Of a stretch of DNA of 64,000 nt, positions 12,180 to 24,866 are shown piece by piece. Below the pieces are notes generated by a model that saw only the letters and a list, made by a program, of their open reading frames with translations, had not been told where the DNA came from and did not search any database. The DNA comes from Setaria digitata. Taxonomy: Eukaryota; Nematoda; Chromadorea; Rhabditida; Setariidae. Position 1 is the stretch's first letter, and each line of letters opens with the position of its first letter. Made by a program: the position numbers and the translations under genes. The stretch covers positions 558,001 through 622,000 of the forward strand of contig RCAB01000003.1 in the NCBI GenBank assembly GCA_003640385.1. The letters are read 5' to 3'.

Positions 12180-13700
12180 TTATAAATTTATTAAAGTTGA
12201 TTCAAATTTACGAGACTGGTAGTTAGTTAACTGTTGTATTTTGTTGTGAATTCATTAATTTCTAAGTTGCTTATATGTCATTTTATAAATATTTCAGTCA
12301 ATCCTTCTAGCTACAGTATGCAATTATTCAATCTTTAAATGAATGCCATCGCAACTTTTTTTTTAACTTTACCAGCCACTGGTCAGAAATAAGAAATGAA
12401 CAGGTGAAAGGAAACAATTCGACTCATTAAAAACGATTTTTAAATTTTCTGTTCATTTTGCTGCAACTTATAACCCAGGACAATTTCTTGACATAGAAAA
12501 ATGCAGTAATGAAGTTGGACGAATAATTTTTAATTCGTATAAAGGTGTTGTGTGAACATGTGGGAGTTATTTTTGCGGAGAACTTAGCATCGATTTAAAC
12601 TTAAAATTATCATTTAACCAATTAAAACTGCTAGAATCCTACTCATTATGGGCAAAAATAGTTTCTGAGTTAATTAAAAATCTTGTAAATCGTCTAATAA
12701 TGATAAAATTTGAGGACTTTTTTTTAAAAGGTTCATGGTTGGTCAGGTTAAAAAATCAAAAAGTTAGCTGAAAACAACTGTAGAAGAAGTTGTGCTAGGA
12801 ACAGCTGTAGATTTGCATCAGTAACTTAATCTAAAAATTAATGAATCGAATTGGTAAAAAACTGCATAAAAAATTGCATAGCTGTAGTTACAAAAAACTA
12901 AAAATAGAAATGGAAATCCATCTGTTTGTAGAATTTTCCTGTTAAGAAAAGTTATTCTTTGACAACAGAAATATTTTTTCATTTTCCTAAATTGCTCTTA
13001 TCACTTATTTTAAACGATTCATTTTTTGAAAATTAATTCTTATGGCAGTCGAGTAATCTTGAATTGCTACAGGTACTCTTTTCCCGTTTTTTTTTGACTT
13101 ACTTCGACTATTTGAAGAATCAAAATTGTAGGTTTTCTTGCAGTAAGTTTGAAATAACTCTCACCCAAATCTGGAAAATTGATGTTTAAAACAATAAATC
13201 TTGCAAATTTTTTTCAACGAAACAGTTGAAGAATTTTCTTTATCGAATAAGTGTCGTCATCAAGGAGGGGTCGTTTACTGTTTCAACACTGTTCTTTTTT
13301 TCAATATTTCTTGTCCGATAGGACAAGAAATTGTTTGTGCTAAATTACAGCTTCATGCTAATCAAAGCCGACCAAGTAAGGTCTTAAATGCTAGCAAATA
13401 ATATCTGATTGGTTTAGTCTTAAAGCAGTTTTGTTTTCTTTTTAACTGTTTTCCCTTATTTTTCACTAAAAAAAAATTTTTATTAATAGTTTTTTTCTCT
13501 TATTTTTGTTAACACTTCATCTAATCTTTAATATTTTATTTTTTTATTTAACGATTAATTAATCATGCTATTAGAGTTATTTCTAATTTTCACAAAAATG
13601 TGAACTGTTTTTTATCGATCCGCGCATACTTAATCGTTCTCGACCCTTTTTCATTACTTGATTATTCGAGTATTGTGAACGAATATTTAAAAAAAAAAAA
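12180..13700. other. AT-rich intergenic DNA containing a perfect hairpin
   Basis: No gene supported. The notable element is an 11-bp perfect inverted repeat with a 4-base loop at 13306-13331. A run of 17 or more A residues lies near 13690-13708. Confidence 0.45.
13306..13331. repeat. Perfect inverted repeat (11-bp arms, GATA loop)
   Basis: ATTTCTTGTCC is followed by GATA and then by the exact reverse complement, GGACAAGAAAT. The arms stop pairing immediately outside. It could form a hairpin in RNA or cruciform DNA, or be a palindromic protein site. No U-run terminator logic applies in a nematode nuclear genome. Confidence 0.85.
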
Positions 13701-13739
13701 AAAAAAAACGACACTTAAAATGAAACAGTGTAACTTTTC

Positions 13740-14100
13740 ATTAAATATTACTCTGGTATGTTGATTCCTGAAATAATGATTCTGAAATAGAATCCTGAAA
13801 GTCTCTCTCATGGCTCGAATCTCCTTCCGATTCGTCTTAGATTCATTTTTCCTTATCTAGAATTACCTCTTCCACCTCCACATCTTTATTGTCCACTTGT
13901 TCACGATATTCAGCGAATGTTACAATCATTATCATCATTATATTCGTTATCTCCCCACACTGATATTTATCTCGTAATATCATTTGCAATTATTAAATTC
14001 TCATCACTAATAAATTTAGAGCCAAAATTTTCCCTCTCAAATTTTGTAATTCAACAGTAATAGTTCCGATTCAATCTGATTCCTTTTACTTGAAGATTCT
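13740..14100 (-). pseudogene. Coding-like island with stops and frameshifts, unidentified
   Basis: On the minus strand, successive short stretches in different frames read like hydrophilic, acidic protein. In 5' to 3' order these include SSSKRNQIESELLLLNYK, then FERENFGSKFISDENLIIAND, then EYREQVDNKDVEVEEVILD, and finally DESEGDSSHERDFQDSISES before a stop near 13741. Gaps between frames are too short for introns (about 30 bases). If genuinely coding in origin, this is a decayed gene or transposon fragment. Part overlaps an ATG/ATC simple repeat, which can mimic Asp/Asn-rich protein, so chance is not excluded. No family is recognised. Confidence 0.25.
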
Positions 14101-14859
14101 AATAAAATCAATCAAATTAATCCATTGTACATTCTCATTTATAAATGATTTGATTTTACAATTCCGTAAAAATTTGAAAGGTAAAAACAACAAATAACTC
14201 TTGGCAAATTCTATTTTAAGCAAAATTAATTTAAAGATTCTGAAGTACTTTCAATTTTAAAAACAAGTCTGCGAAGACGAAAATATTCTTTACACTTACA
14301 CATAGATAAATATGGAAAATCTGACTTTCACAATAAAACTAAAAATAAGTTAATAAAAATGATCTAAGAACTGGTTGAGTGCAAAATATACTGTTAAAGG
14401 AAAGGATTAAACGGACAGTTAAAAGCTGAAAAAGAAATAAGGAAAACATTTCAAGGGAACAAATAAATTTAAATATTTCAAACAAAGCTAGTAAGAAGAG
14501 CGAACGTAAGAAGTTCGAGACGAAAACCGTGAGATGATTAAATATCAGCTGATAAATTATCAATAAAATAATAACTGTGAAAACACTTTCATTGATGAAA
14601 AATTAAAAAAAAAGCAATTAAGCATTGCAGAGATCCGATAGAAAACATTAAGCAATTGAATGATTAATTCATTGATTCACAATACTTCAAGGTTAGAAGA
14701 TCTGAAAAAGTAGACTTCCGTTTTTTGTAATGCGTAGTGCGAGAATGATAAAAAAATGAATTTTATCCGCAATATTCATTTTTCATCTTTTTAAGAGTTT
14801 CGTGCATGTCCTTGCCTTTCATCCTTAGAAAAAATAATTCTCCCAACCCATTTCCTCTC

Positions 14860-14893
14860 TCTCTCTCTCAAAAAAAAAAAAAGAAAAAAAAAA
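14860..14893. repeat. (CT)n tract followed by poly-A
   Basis: Six or seven CT steps followed by about 24 mostly A bases; simple low-complexity DNA. Confidence 0.85.
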
Positions 14894-15778
14894 TGAAACC
14901 TCTTTTTTGAAATTTCATTTCTTTATATTCTAATCATCGTAGTTACCTTGATCATCACCGCCATTATCGTAATTAGTATTTTCTCGAAGAGTTATAAAAT
15001 CAAACAAATGTTTGCCTTGCTGACTTTTTCAACCTTTCAGTTACTTTGTTTATTAGGTTTAATGATGATTGATTGTTTTCATGGAAGGAAATTTTTCAAA
15101 AAAAAAACGGAAACAAAAAATTTCATTCAACCAGCTAGAAAGAAAAGAAATTTCGTCATCATTTCAACGTCTCGTCGGTTCATTCATTCCCTTTGGTTTT
15201 AAATTTTCTTCAATTCAAGATTTCCGTGTATTGTCCTTAGCTTTTAAGCTGAAATTCTTCTGTTCCATTCTCTCCTCCGCAGAAGACAGTTAATTAAAAT
15301 ATCGCATTTTTGCAAGCCGAAATTTGATAATTTTTTGGATTTTTTAACCATTTTATTTTTGATTTTGAATTTCACATTCAAATCCAATCTCTTTCTTACT
15401 TTTCGTCGTCAAAAATACATTTAAAAAAGGAAATAACAATTATTGGAATTAAAACTTCTGATTAAAATAGTCAGGAAAGAATGGTTGAAAAAAAAGCATA
15501 AGAAAAAGAGTGCAGAAAATATGTGATAAACAAAGAGAACATCTGCAAAGAATTAAGGCTTTATAATTAAGTCAGTGATTGAAGGTAAGGTAACTGTTGT
15601 AGCAAAATAAAGGAGAAGCAGAGATTAATGACTTTATTAGATAGAATAGAAATGAATGACACATTGAAAATTTTGGTGTAAATTACAGAGATTGAGAGTG
15701 GATAAAGATCACATTTAATATAAGTGGAGACATTTCCTTCAAAAATTTCATTTTCATGGGGAAACAGATCATTTCCAG

Positions 15779-15985
15779 GTCTCTTGGATATCCCGAAACC
15801 CACAATTACACGAGCTACCGGATATCCTAGATCCGGGTCTTAATGCTTTTACTCGTGGAGTGCTTTACACCAGAACAGAACCAGAAGCTGCTGAAGGAGC
15901 ACCACACATTGACTCCCTCTCTCTCTCTTTCTGTCTCTCTCACCTATTATTAATATCACTTCAAATCAAATTTCTGGAAATTTAA
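15779..15985 (+). CDS. Orphan coding-like exon, function unknown
   Basis: A clear acceptor (ATTTCCAG) is followed by 68 open codons to TAA. The first 44 have a higher G+C than the surroundings and a balanced composition (SWISRNPQLHELPDILDPGL and then NAFTRGVLYTRTEPEAAEGA). The other two plus frames and the minus frames are quickly interrupted, so this frame is favoured. From about codon 47 it runs into a CT repeat, so the real end may be an unrecognised donor earlier. It lies 600 bp before the start of the SEC14-GOLD gene and 3.6 kb after the RGS gene. No partner exon was found and no homology is recognised. Confidence 0.35.
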   Translation, partial: VSWISRNPQLHELPDILDPGLNAFTRGVLYTRTEPEAAEGAPHIDSLSLSFCLSHLLLISLQIKFLEI

Positions 15986-16569
15986 TTTTACGTTGCTCAG
16001 ATTTCGTTCCATCTCCTAATTTCAGATTTTCGGACTTACTTTAATGTAGCGTGGAACCCATCAACTTTGGTTTCATTTATTTATTGCACTCATCGTTTCT
16101 CTTCGTTTGTTTATTCATTTACTTTCGTTTATTTAAGTCTGTAAATAGGTCCCACGTACTTTTCTTCTTTATTTGCTTCTTTCAGCGATAGTTTTTTATT
16201 TGTTTCGAACAATCTTTGCTCCATTTTCTGCTAACATTGACTTGAATGTTTTTACTTTTGCTCATAATTTTATTGAATATTTCACTCATTTTCATATTGC
16301 CAACGTTTCCTAGTCATATATTTTGGCCTCAATCTCTTACTTTTTCCTGTTTTTCATGAAAGCGCTTGAGTAATATTTGAATATAGTCATATATTTGCGA
16401 GTTTATCCAAATGATTTTGTTCTAATTTGCTTCATTTATTGCTTCAGCACATCTCGCTTATGTAAATGAAAATTATGTAAATTCCAGTCATTTTTGCGGG
16501 AAAAGTGTCCATAATTTATTAAGCCATCCCGAACTGGCACGACCATCTCTTTAAATATTTTTAATTTGG

Positions 16570-16578
16570 CTTTTTTAG
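16570..16578 (+). promoter_or_regulatory. Likely trans-splice acceptor of the SEC14-GOLD gene
   Basis: GCTTTTTTAG ends six bases before the ATG at 16585. In nematodes a 3' splice site this close to a start codon, with no upstream coding exon, usually receives a spliced leader. A cis-spliced 5' UTR intron is the alternative. Confidence 0.5.
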
Positions 16579-16584
16579 AATTAA

Positions 16585-19500
16585 ATGAATTTAAACGAAA
16601 TTAGTGAAACTGATCGAGCACTTATTGAACAGTTACGTGGAGAGATACGTGATGAACTTTCGTTGGTTCCAGCATACAATGATGATTTCAGCTTACTGCG
16701 ATGGATCATTGGTTGGGACCGGAAAATGGGTTTTTTTTTTTTCGCTCTCTCTCGTTTTCTTTAAGAAATGAGAGCTACTGAATGGTGATGAAGAGAGGGT
16801 GTTGCTCTCTCCCATACTTTAGGCACAGACCTCATTTACCTTTCTATTTCAAGATTTACGTTAATAGGGTATAGTATAAATATTATATCGCAGCAAAGTT
16901 TCTTTTTAAGGCAAGAAACACAAAAATTAAAATTTAATAACATTGTTATGTGAAGCTTGTGCAGTTTTAAAATTTTTAAATCTTATCTGTATTTAGTACC
17001 CCTTTACATTTATTTCACTGGAATCATGTTTTATATTGAAATACTTCTGTCTTCTCAGCGTAGTCAGTAAATTGAATTTTTTAGGAAATATTGTAAATTT
17101 AAATGACTTACCTACAGTTTCGTTTTTTCAGATATGATATTACCAAGGATCAAGTTTTCTCTTCGTACGATATCAGCACTCGGACTGGACAAAAAAAATT
17201 TTTCAACTCTCGAGGAAATCACAGAATATTGTGGCTCTATTAGTGAAGCAGTTAATTATATTCCAGGTTATCTATCTTTTCGATTTTTTTTCTTTTTTGT
17301 GAAGTTTCACAACTAACTTGTTTGAGAATTGATATGTTTTAAAAATAGTTCTACATCCAAATGACTGTTTTTGTCTCGTACTTGCAAATATCATTTTACA
17401 ATTTCAGATTTTTAAGAACGGCTTTGGATTGGACAACAAACTTCACAACCTATTTTTTTTTTTCTTTTATTCAATTATTGTATGACAATAACTTTTGTCA
17501 TAAAAAATGTTCTTTCATAAAATGATTATAATTATCCCTTGTGATCTGTTTATATTGTTCCTTTTTGTTCATAGATGTAAAAATATGAATTTCTATCTCT
17601 TTTCAGGTTCTTTACTTGGTTTTGACAAGGAACACAATGTTATCTCTTTACAGCCAATTGGTCGGCTGGATATACATGGTTTGCTGTCATGTATGAGAAA
17701 TTCGGATTTGTATGTCTCCCGGATATCTGAATCTGAAGGTGTCATGAGTTTGATAAGGTGCGTTTAAGTTTCTAACAGTTTCTGCTGTCTTTGGTGGAAA
17801 AATAACACAGCCTGGGGCGTTACGTGTTATTAAATTAAATTCAACAAGATAAAATTAAAATTGTGGTGAAAAAAACTGTTTTTCGACGTTTATTCACTAA
17901 TGAAATTCTCTAGCAAACCATTTTCTACGTAGGCTTATCGAGGTCTTTTTCTTTGAAATTTCAATATACATTTTTAAAAGCCGTTTAGTTATGCAGCTGG
18001 AAGTTGATCATTGTAACGAAACTTTTCTTACCTTAAGAAAAAATGAGAAAATTCTTGGACGACAGCTCGGAACTATCATCATATTTGATTTTGATGAAAT
18101 TAGCACTGATATGTTATGGATGCCTGGTGTTAAAGTAATCACAACGATGTTTTCACAGTTACAGGTATTCACATTTCATCTCACAGTTATTTCGAATAGT
18201 TAGGTAACTTTTTTAGTAGGGAAATAGAATTCAAGAGTGTAGTTATGAGTGTGTATTTGGGTGCTAGTTTATTTATTTAAATCTTCATTCACTTAATTTC
18301 AATATTAACTTTAATTAAAGTTATTATATTTAGGAGATGTTTCCGGATGTTATTCGCAAACTTTTCCTCATCAATACACCAACGTTTTTTCGAATGCTGT
18401 GGACATTAGTGACCCCGTGTCTTGCGAAACAAACTCAACAGAGAATAAGTATACTTGGAGCTGACTGGAAGGAAAAATTGAGGGAATATATTGGTGAAGA
18501 TGTATTATATGAACACTGGGGTGGTGTGCGTAAAGCAGAAACACCATTTGGACATATTCGTATGGGTGGCAAAGTTCCAGAAAGATTGAGGTATTTAATT
18601 TCATAATATTGCAAATTAATCATTTGGCGCACGCCTTTTCCTACGTCGCAAACATTTATATATTTTTGAATCTACGAAATATTTCATTTTTAAGTTCTCA
18701 AAATTGGTGCTTTTTTCCTTATTGTTTTAAATTCTTCCTCTTTAAGTTCTTGCCCTAAATCAATCGGAAAAAAATTTAATCAGCGATATAAATTTTTATT
18801 ACTGATGTATAACTCAAAGTCAAGCCCTATTTCTCATTTCAAAACGTCGTTTTTATTTCGAAAAATAAGGTTGGGAATCTCATTGGGTACTCTGACGAAT
18901 AAAAATTTATTTAGTTATCTAAGTAGTTAATGCTGCTGACTTCCCTCAAGTTCCTACTATCAGTTACTAAAAAGAATTTTTCATAAATGCAATGCATACT
19001 TTCTTTAAGGTACGATCCGTCAAGTGATATTCCAGCGTCTAAGTTGAAAAAGTTAAAAATATCTGCGGGCACACTGGATTTTGTTTGCGTCAACATGGAA
19101 GGTAATTTTTTAATAAAACCATTAGTTAAATAATATGTGCAATCTTTTTTTTCTTTTCTTTTTTTTTTCTGTTAGCAAAGTCAAAGTCAAATATTGCGGG
19201 ATTTGCTTCATATTTGTTGCTTCAGGTTGTAATCCAACCCGAAAGCTATCGTGGTGGTGGAGAGTTGAAAGTGGCGATATTGATTTTTCAGTCGTAAGAT
19301 CTGGAAATGCAAATTTGGAAAGTGACGATAGTAAGGATGTTATTATTTGGCCAAGATTCCGTCTTCAGACACAGTTCGTTCCAGAAAGTGGCGAGGTACA
19401 CTGCACTACAAGTTCATTTCTTAATTGAAGAACACTGGATTTAATATATCATTTAGGAAATGTCTGCATATTTTTCACTTTTTTCTCATTTTTCCTTTCA

Positions 19501-19787
19501 GGATTTTGATTCAAGTGCCTTATTATTTAATGGCGAAGAAATTAACGTGTATTAAGCTTCTATTACTCGTCTTTATGATAGACTTCTTATCAGAAATATT
19601 CTCTTGCTGTCGGGAAGGAAAAGCTCATAAAACAACAGTTGATATTGTTGGATCAAGTTTTTTTTAAACACTATATTTTCAGGTTTCATGTACTGTGCCT
19701 GGAACCTACAAGTTGATATTTGACAATAGATTTAGCAGGTTTTATTCTAAGGTAATTAATTACCATTTCGAGATACTGAACGATTGA
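16585..19787 (+). CDS. SEC14-like lipid-binding protein (CRAL-TRIO plus GOLD)
   Basis: Eight exons, 16585-16729, 17132-17266, 17607-17757, 17981-18164, 18334-18590, 19010-19101, 19226-19395 and 19683-19787, join without frame conflict to 412 residues, close to human SEC14L2. The N-terminal part has LLRWIIGWDRKMD, typical of the CRAL-TRIO N region. The lipid-binding lobe follows, with GRLDIHGLLSCMRNSDLY, LGRQLGTIIIFDFDEIST, MFPDVIRKLFLINTPTFF, LGADWKEKLREYIGED and YEHWGG. The C-terminal GOLD domain contains SWWWRVESGDIDFSVVRSGN, QTQFVPESGEVSCTVPGTYK and LIFDNRFSRFYSKV. Such proteins bind or move hydrophobic ligands (phosphoinositides, tocopherol, squalene) in the cytosol; C. elegans ctg-1/ctg-2 share this plan, but which is orthologous cannot be decided here. 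The exon 4 acceptor (TTAAAAG) is weak but is the only one keeping frame. The last exon is read through a possible donor at 19752 because the continuation (VINYHFEIL) matches the GOLD end. Confidence 0.9.
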
Positions 19788-19972
19788 ACTCTTCTCGACC
19801 AAATTTTCTTCGTCTTAGATTTCTCATTTAGTTATGCCTCTCTTCAGTGCCATAAAATTATTCTCACTATTATCAATTTCTACGTCCTCTTAATTTTTTT
19901 TTTTTGCGCCATTTCTGTTTATCTTAATCATTTCATAGCTTATTGGATGAAACGCAGTATAATAAAGACTTT

Positions 19973-19978
19973 GTTATA
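19973..19978 (+). terminator. Possible polyadenylation signal of the SEC14-GOLD gene
   Basis: AATAAA occurs 186 bases after the TGA at 19785-19787. It is the first canonical signal seen downstream. Confidence 0.35.
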
Positions 19979-19989
19979 TTTTGACTTGA

Positions 19990-22900
19990 TAACTGTTTGT
20001 TCAGATAGGTGCTGAAAATTAAAAGTCGCACGACAGTCTTACTCAAAGAAAATACTACGAACTGTTTTTAGTGTTACAACTTTCATTTTGAAATATTGCG
20101 AAATATTAATTAAGTCAATTAAAATTTTCTCTATCCTTCTTAATAATGGTATCTATTCCACCGTTGTTTACTTTTTTCAGATGACTGCTCCTCGTTTTAT
20201 TTCACTTCCTTTTTTTTCGTGGCTGTTTTAGTATTTAGATTTTGGCCCTTTGTCGCCGGTTTTGTTTTAGCTTTGTAGTTATTTGATCCCTGACTGTAAT
20301 GTAAGGAATGAAGAAAAGTTTTTTTTTAACTTAAATCTGTTTTACAAAAAAAAAAAAATTAAGATGAGATTTTATTAAGGCATGCTATAGTTATGTATCT
20401 TTCTAATACTTTTTTTGAGAATATGTCAACCTTCAAAATGTGGTTTTTCAACTTTGCATTGTTTTGATCAGTACAATTGATCTAAAAATTTATGTCTTTT
20501 TATTCTTTGTTGCTTTTCTCCATTGTGGTTGTACTGTTTTGTATTTCTCTCTTGTCTGGCTTCAGTCCTCTGTCCAATGTGTTTTTGGAAAAATAAATAA
20601 ATCTGTCATTTGGTTGCTGATTAATATAATGATGATTCTTTCTTGAAGTAGGAAGAATAAAATGGTGGTTATTATCTCGATTTAAAGCTTTTAATACAAG
20701 AGGTTTTCTTAGACTAATGTGTAATTTAAGCTTGCGTGAGTGGGATTTAATCGGACAAAGGAGAGTAATTCACTCCAAATAAATGAATGGGGTCGGTTAA
20801 CAGCAGGTGAATATTTACATCGACTTGTTTTACTGGAATTTTGACATTACCTAGTCTGAAATAGTGAAATTGTGTTTGGTAGCTTTAGCTGACTTTCTGT
20901 GCAGAACTTCAGTACCATGAAGTGAAGAAGGGAATAAGTCTTGAAATCAATTCAGAAAAGAATATACTACGATTGCCGCACATTTCTTAGGATAACGGAG
21001 GTCGAGAAGTAGCAATTAGGAAGTGAATTGATCATCGATCATTACGTCAACTTTTTCTTTTTTGTGAATGATGTTCCATTTTATGAAATGACAGCCTTCT
21101 TCATCCATTTAGTCTTCATTGTCACAATTCTTCACTTTTGACAAATTCCGTTGATAAGAATGGAAAAGAATTCAGAGATAGACCTCAAAAAATCTATTTG
21201 TGATATATGATCAGATAAAAAGCAATATTCGTCTGATGTTTCCTGAAACATTTGAAGTTTGGTTGAAATATTTGAAATATTGATTTAATTTTTGCAAACA
21301 CAAAATGCTTTGAAGAAATGCAGACATTGATTGCAACCCGAATTTTGAAAAAATCTTCCTGTAAAAACTTTGTTTTTTTTCTTCTGATTGATTTTGTATG
21401 CATAATTTTTTCCTGATACAGTGCACACATCGTCTTATTTAAAGTTCGACGGATATTTACTATTCTGATCAAAGTTTGATAAGCCGAGTAGAAGTTTTGT
21501 ATCCTTCAAATAAACTATTTGTTGAGCAATTCTCTTTCATTTAATCGTCTTTTATCCACACCTAGAAATCCATCATTATACTTATTGTATTCTTTGGATT
21601 TTCATAAGTAATATTTTGGCATTAGCCCTATTTCAATAAACAATGATAGAAATGCTAAAAATTTTTTTTCTCCCAACAAGATATTTGCCGGTATATTCGT
21701 AATTCCTTATATATGGAAGATAAAATTATATACAAATAAATTATAAATTACCGAGAAATAGATGTAAATCGAATCTTAGACATAAACTATTCTCAAGGTA
21801 AGTTATAATTTTCCATTCAATTTTTTTACTGTTAGCCTATCAATGGCAGTGAACAATATTATTTTAGACATGCTTTTCAACTACTATCGTAATTTAATCA
21901 TTGTAGCAATTCCCGGTGAACAGAGTTCTTTTTTGGTGCAATAAATGCAAGAAATAATCAAGTTTATGCCTGAGATAAGCTTATTTTTTCCCATTTCCTC
22001 TTTGTTAGTCTATTTCGCCACTGAACTTCTGTGATACAAATTATACTTGAAATTAGTTATAAGTTTCTCAATATTTCCCCTAACTCAAGTTATCTTCCTG
22101 ACTCTTCATGACCACCACATTGCATTATCAATGAAATACACCTGGCTAGGTAGTCGTAAGTAATTCAACGAAGTGGTGACATTGTAGAATGAGCAGCAAG
22201 ATGATATTTCATTGAAACTAAATTGAGAATTATTGTTAGCTTGGCTCTTGACAGTTCAACTCAAACCGATTATGCAGCAGTGTTTCGTTAAGGTTCGTCG
22301 AAATAGTTTCTCGTTTGCTTTTCGCTATTAATGTCAATACAACTTATCATTTATCATAACCAGAAACACACCCTACCATAGCTCCAATAGTTCAATTAAT
22401 ACAAAGACCAATTAATACAAAGACCTAATTTGTTCATAATTATCCCATTTTCGTTCATTTATCAATAACAAAAATTATAATTCATTATCAATTAGTTGAT
22501 TAATATAATCTAATATAATTAATTAACTAATATAATCATTATTCCAGCGATCACATGTACTGAGCTAATGTTATTTAATGTTCACTGTTCACGTAGATTA
22601 AATTGAGAAATACTCTTTGCTGAGTAATAATAATGATTACAGTGATATTTTCATTGCCGATAACAAATTTTTAATCATTTTTTTGTCGATAATTATTACA
22701 ATATTGCAGCGTCCTTATATAATTTAAAGCTGCACGAAGTTGCATATATAGTTAGCGTATTGAAAATTATTGGAATACGCGTAATAAACTGTTGTCATCA
22801 TGCAAATTTTGGAGATTTGAAAAAGACAAATTTTCTAACAGCTGTTTTTGAAGAAGTTATTATTATCGAAGTACTTTTAACAGTGATAAGCGGCATTTAT

Positions 22901-24740
22901 TAATTGACAATGTATGAGGAACTGCTCACTCACTCTATTTGTTTCGTTGGTTAACAATTACAAGCCAATTATTTAAATTTCAATTAACAGATTTTCAGTC
23001 GTTTTGGTACAATTAATATCTATTGTTTTATCGACAAGTAACCCAGTCACCGGACCAGACTGATTAAAATAAATTCATTAATTAAATTTAATTTTATTGA
23101 CCAGTCAATACTTAGTTTTATCTTTTTATGCCAAATATGTGAACAAATATTTCGTTTGTTATTTGATTAAATAAATTTCAACACAAAAATACGTGTGAAA
23201 AGTCTGTTCTTTTCTGAAATTCCCTTATTTCGATTTAATTTCTTGACATATCACAGATAAATGGCATAATTATAGTCCTAATTAGTCGACTGAATGATCA
23301 AAGTGCACTGAAAAATGGAATTCAATAAGAAATGGCTCATTGAATTACTACGCTGAAACAATGGTAAAAGGAACAAAATAAGTACCTATGAATCTATAAA
23401 AGATGGAAAAGCCATACAATTGTGAGGAATAAGGTGAGTATCAAGAGTACAAACAGAACAGCATTCAAGTGATAAAAGGCAAGTGATAGTGATCTCTGAT
23501 ACGACGTCTATCATAATGAAATTTTAAAAAAATAAGCACTAAATAAAACAAGCAAGAGGCAGTTAGGGCTTCAGAACCTCGAACAAAAAAACGTAAAAAA
23601 GATGCAGAATTCCATCTCACCTTATCAGCAACCTGTACTTACTGGTTAATTTTCTTCGCCTACCTTTTTTTGGACCAAACCACTGCAGAACGATGTATTT
23701 CATTCCTTCATCCATTCCATTCATCATCTCCGGCAATGGAATTGATTTCAAGGAATGAATCTTTCTATTTGTAATGAAATTTCTTATTTTTTGAATATAG
23801 TACTAGTGCCATATTTCAAGTAAACGAATGAGGATTCTTTTTCAAGAACTTCTCTGGAAAGATACTTTATTCAGTTAACTAAATCAACTGTTTGTAATCA
23901 TTAAACAGTGGGGAATCAATATTTAAGGTGGATTAATTTTTTAACAGTTGACTTATAATTTTTAAAAATATTTTTGGAAATTCAAATGATATCTGTGCAA
24001 GTGTGACGATATCATAAGAAAAGAACAATATATGAGGTAGTGTCTATGAGCATAATATCGTAGATGATAATAGATGATAATCATAATATCATAGATACTA
24101 ATTGCGTACAGTTAGATATTTAAACACTAAAAAATTAAATAAATCATAACGGATATATGATAAAATTGCAAAATCATATTATTCCAGTTTCACGGATTTC
24201 TTTTTTACACACACTAATCTCACGTCATTACGTTCTTGGTACTGCACCTACACATTATCACTAACTTCATTCACGTATTACCTACTCCGTGTGTAAATTT
24301 AAGCTCTGTACAAAGAACTTGTTCATTTTCACAAAAAGCTAAAGAGATTGAAATGAAGGATTCGATTGCTTTCGTTATGCGCAGGACGGATAAGGATGAC
24401 TGATAATAGCGATAAAAAAGAGTATATAATGTAATTAAATAAGGTAGACAAATTAAAGATAGATGGGTTGTCAGAAAGATACATTTAATAGTAAAAAGGA
24501 TTCCGTGGAGAACGCACAAAATATGAAAATAGTGATGAAGCGTTTTGAGAAATTTAAATTTAAATTTTTTTAATTTTTCTCATTGCCCCAGAACTTTCGC
24601 CTTCTTTCTTACTCAGTTTCTTAAACTTCACTTGTATTTCTCCTAACTTCCTCCATTTGACATTAACTGTTAAAGTGGACAGATTTGAAACCGATGACAA
24701 ATTTTCAAATTGATTATATAAGGCATGAAAGATATTAGTC
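19990..24740. other. Long AT-rich intergenic stretch, no gene supported
   Basis: No exon pair with matching phases or recognised domain was found on either strand. Small direct duplications occur, for example a 16-bp unit repeated at 22393-22424 and TAGATGATAA repeats at 24061-24082. Confidence 0.45.
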
Positions 24741-24747
24741 TGAAAGT

Positions 24748-24866
24748 GTGAACGGTGGTACTGGTGTTGGTGATAAGAGGGTGTGTTGTGGTTGTGAACG
24801 GTGGTACTGGTGTTGGTGATAAGAGGGTGTGTTGTGGTTGTGAACGGTGGTACTGGTGTTGGTGAT
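24748..24866. repeat. 46-bp minisatellite, 2.6 copies
   Basis: Two identical 46-base units (24748-24793 and 24794-24839) are followed by the first 27 bases of a third (24840-24866). The unit starts GTGAACGGTGGTACTGGTGT and is purine/T-rich with very few C. It is far more G-rich than its surroundings. The perfect copies suggest recent expansion. Confidence 0.95.

Noticed and set aside
19425..19667. 80-codon plus-strand frame with a hydrophobic stretch
   Set aside because: It lies in the last intron of the SEC14-GOLD gene; the flanking exons join in phase without it and complete the GOLD domain.
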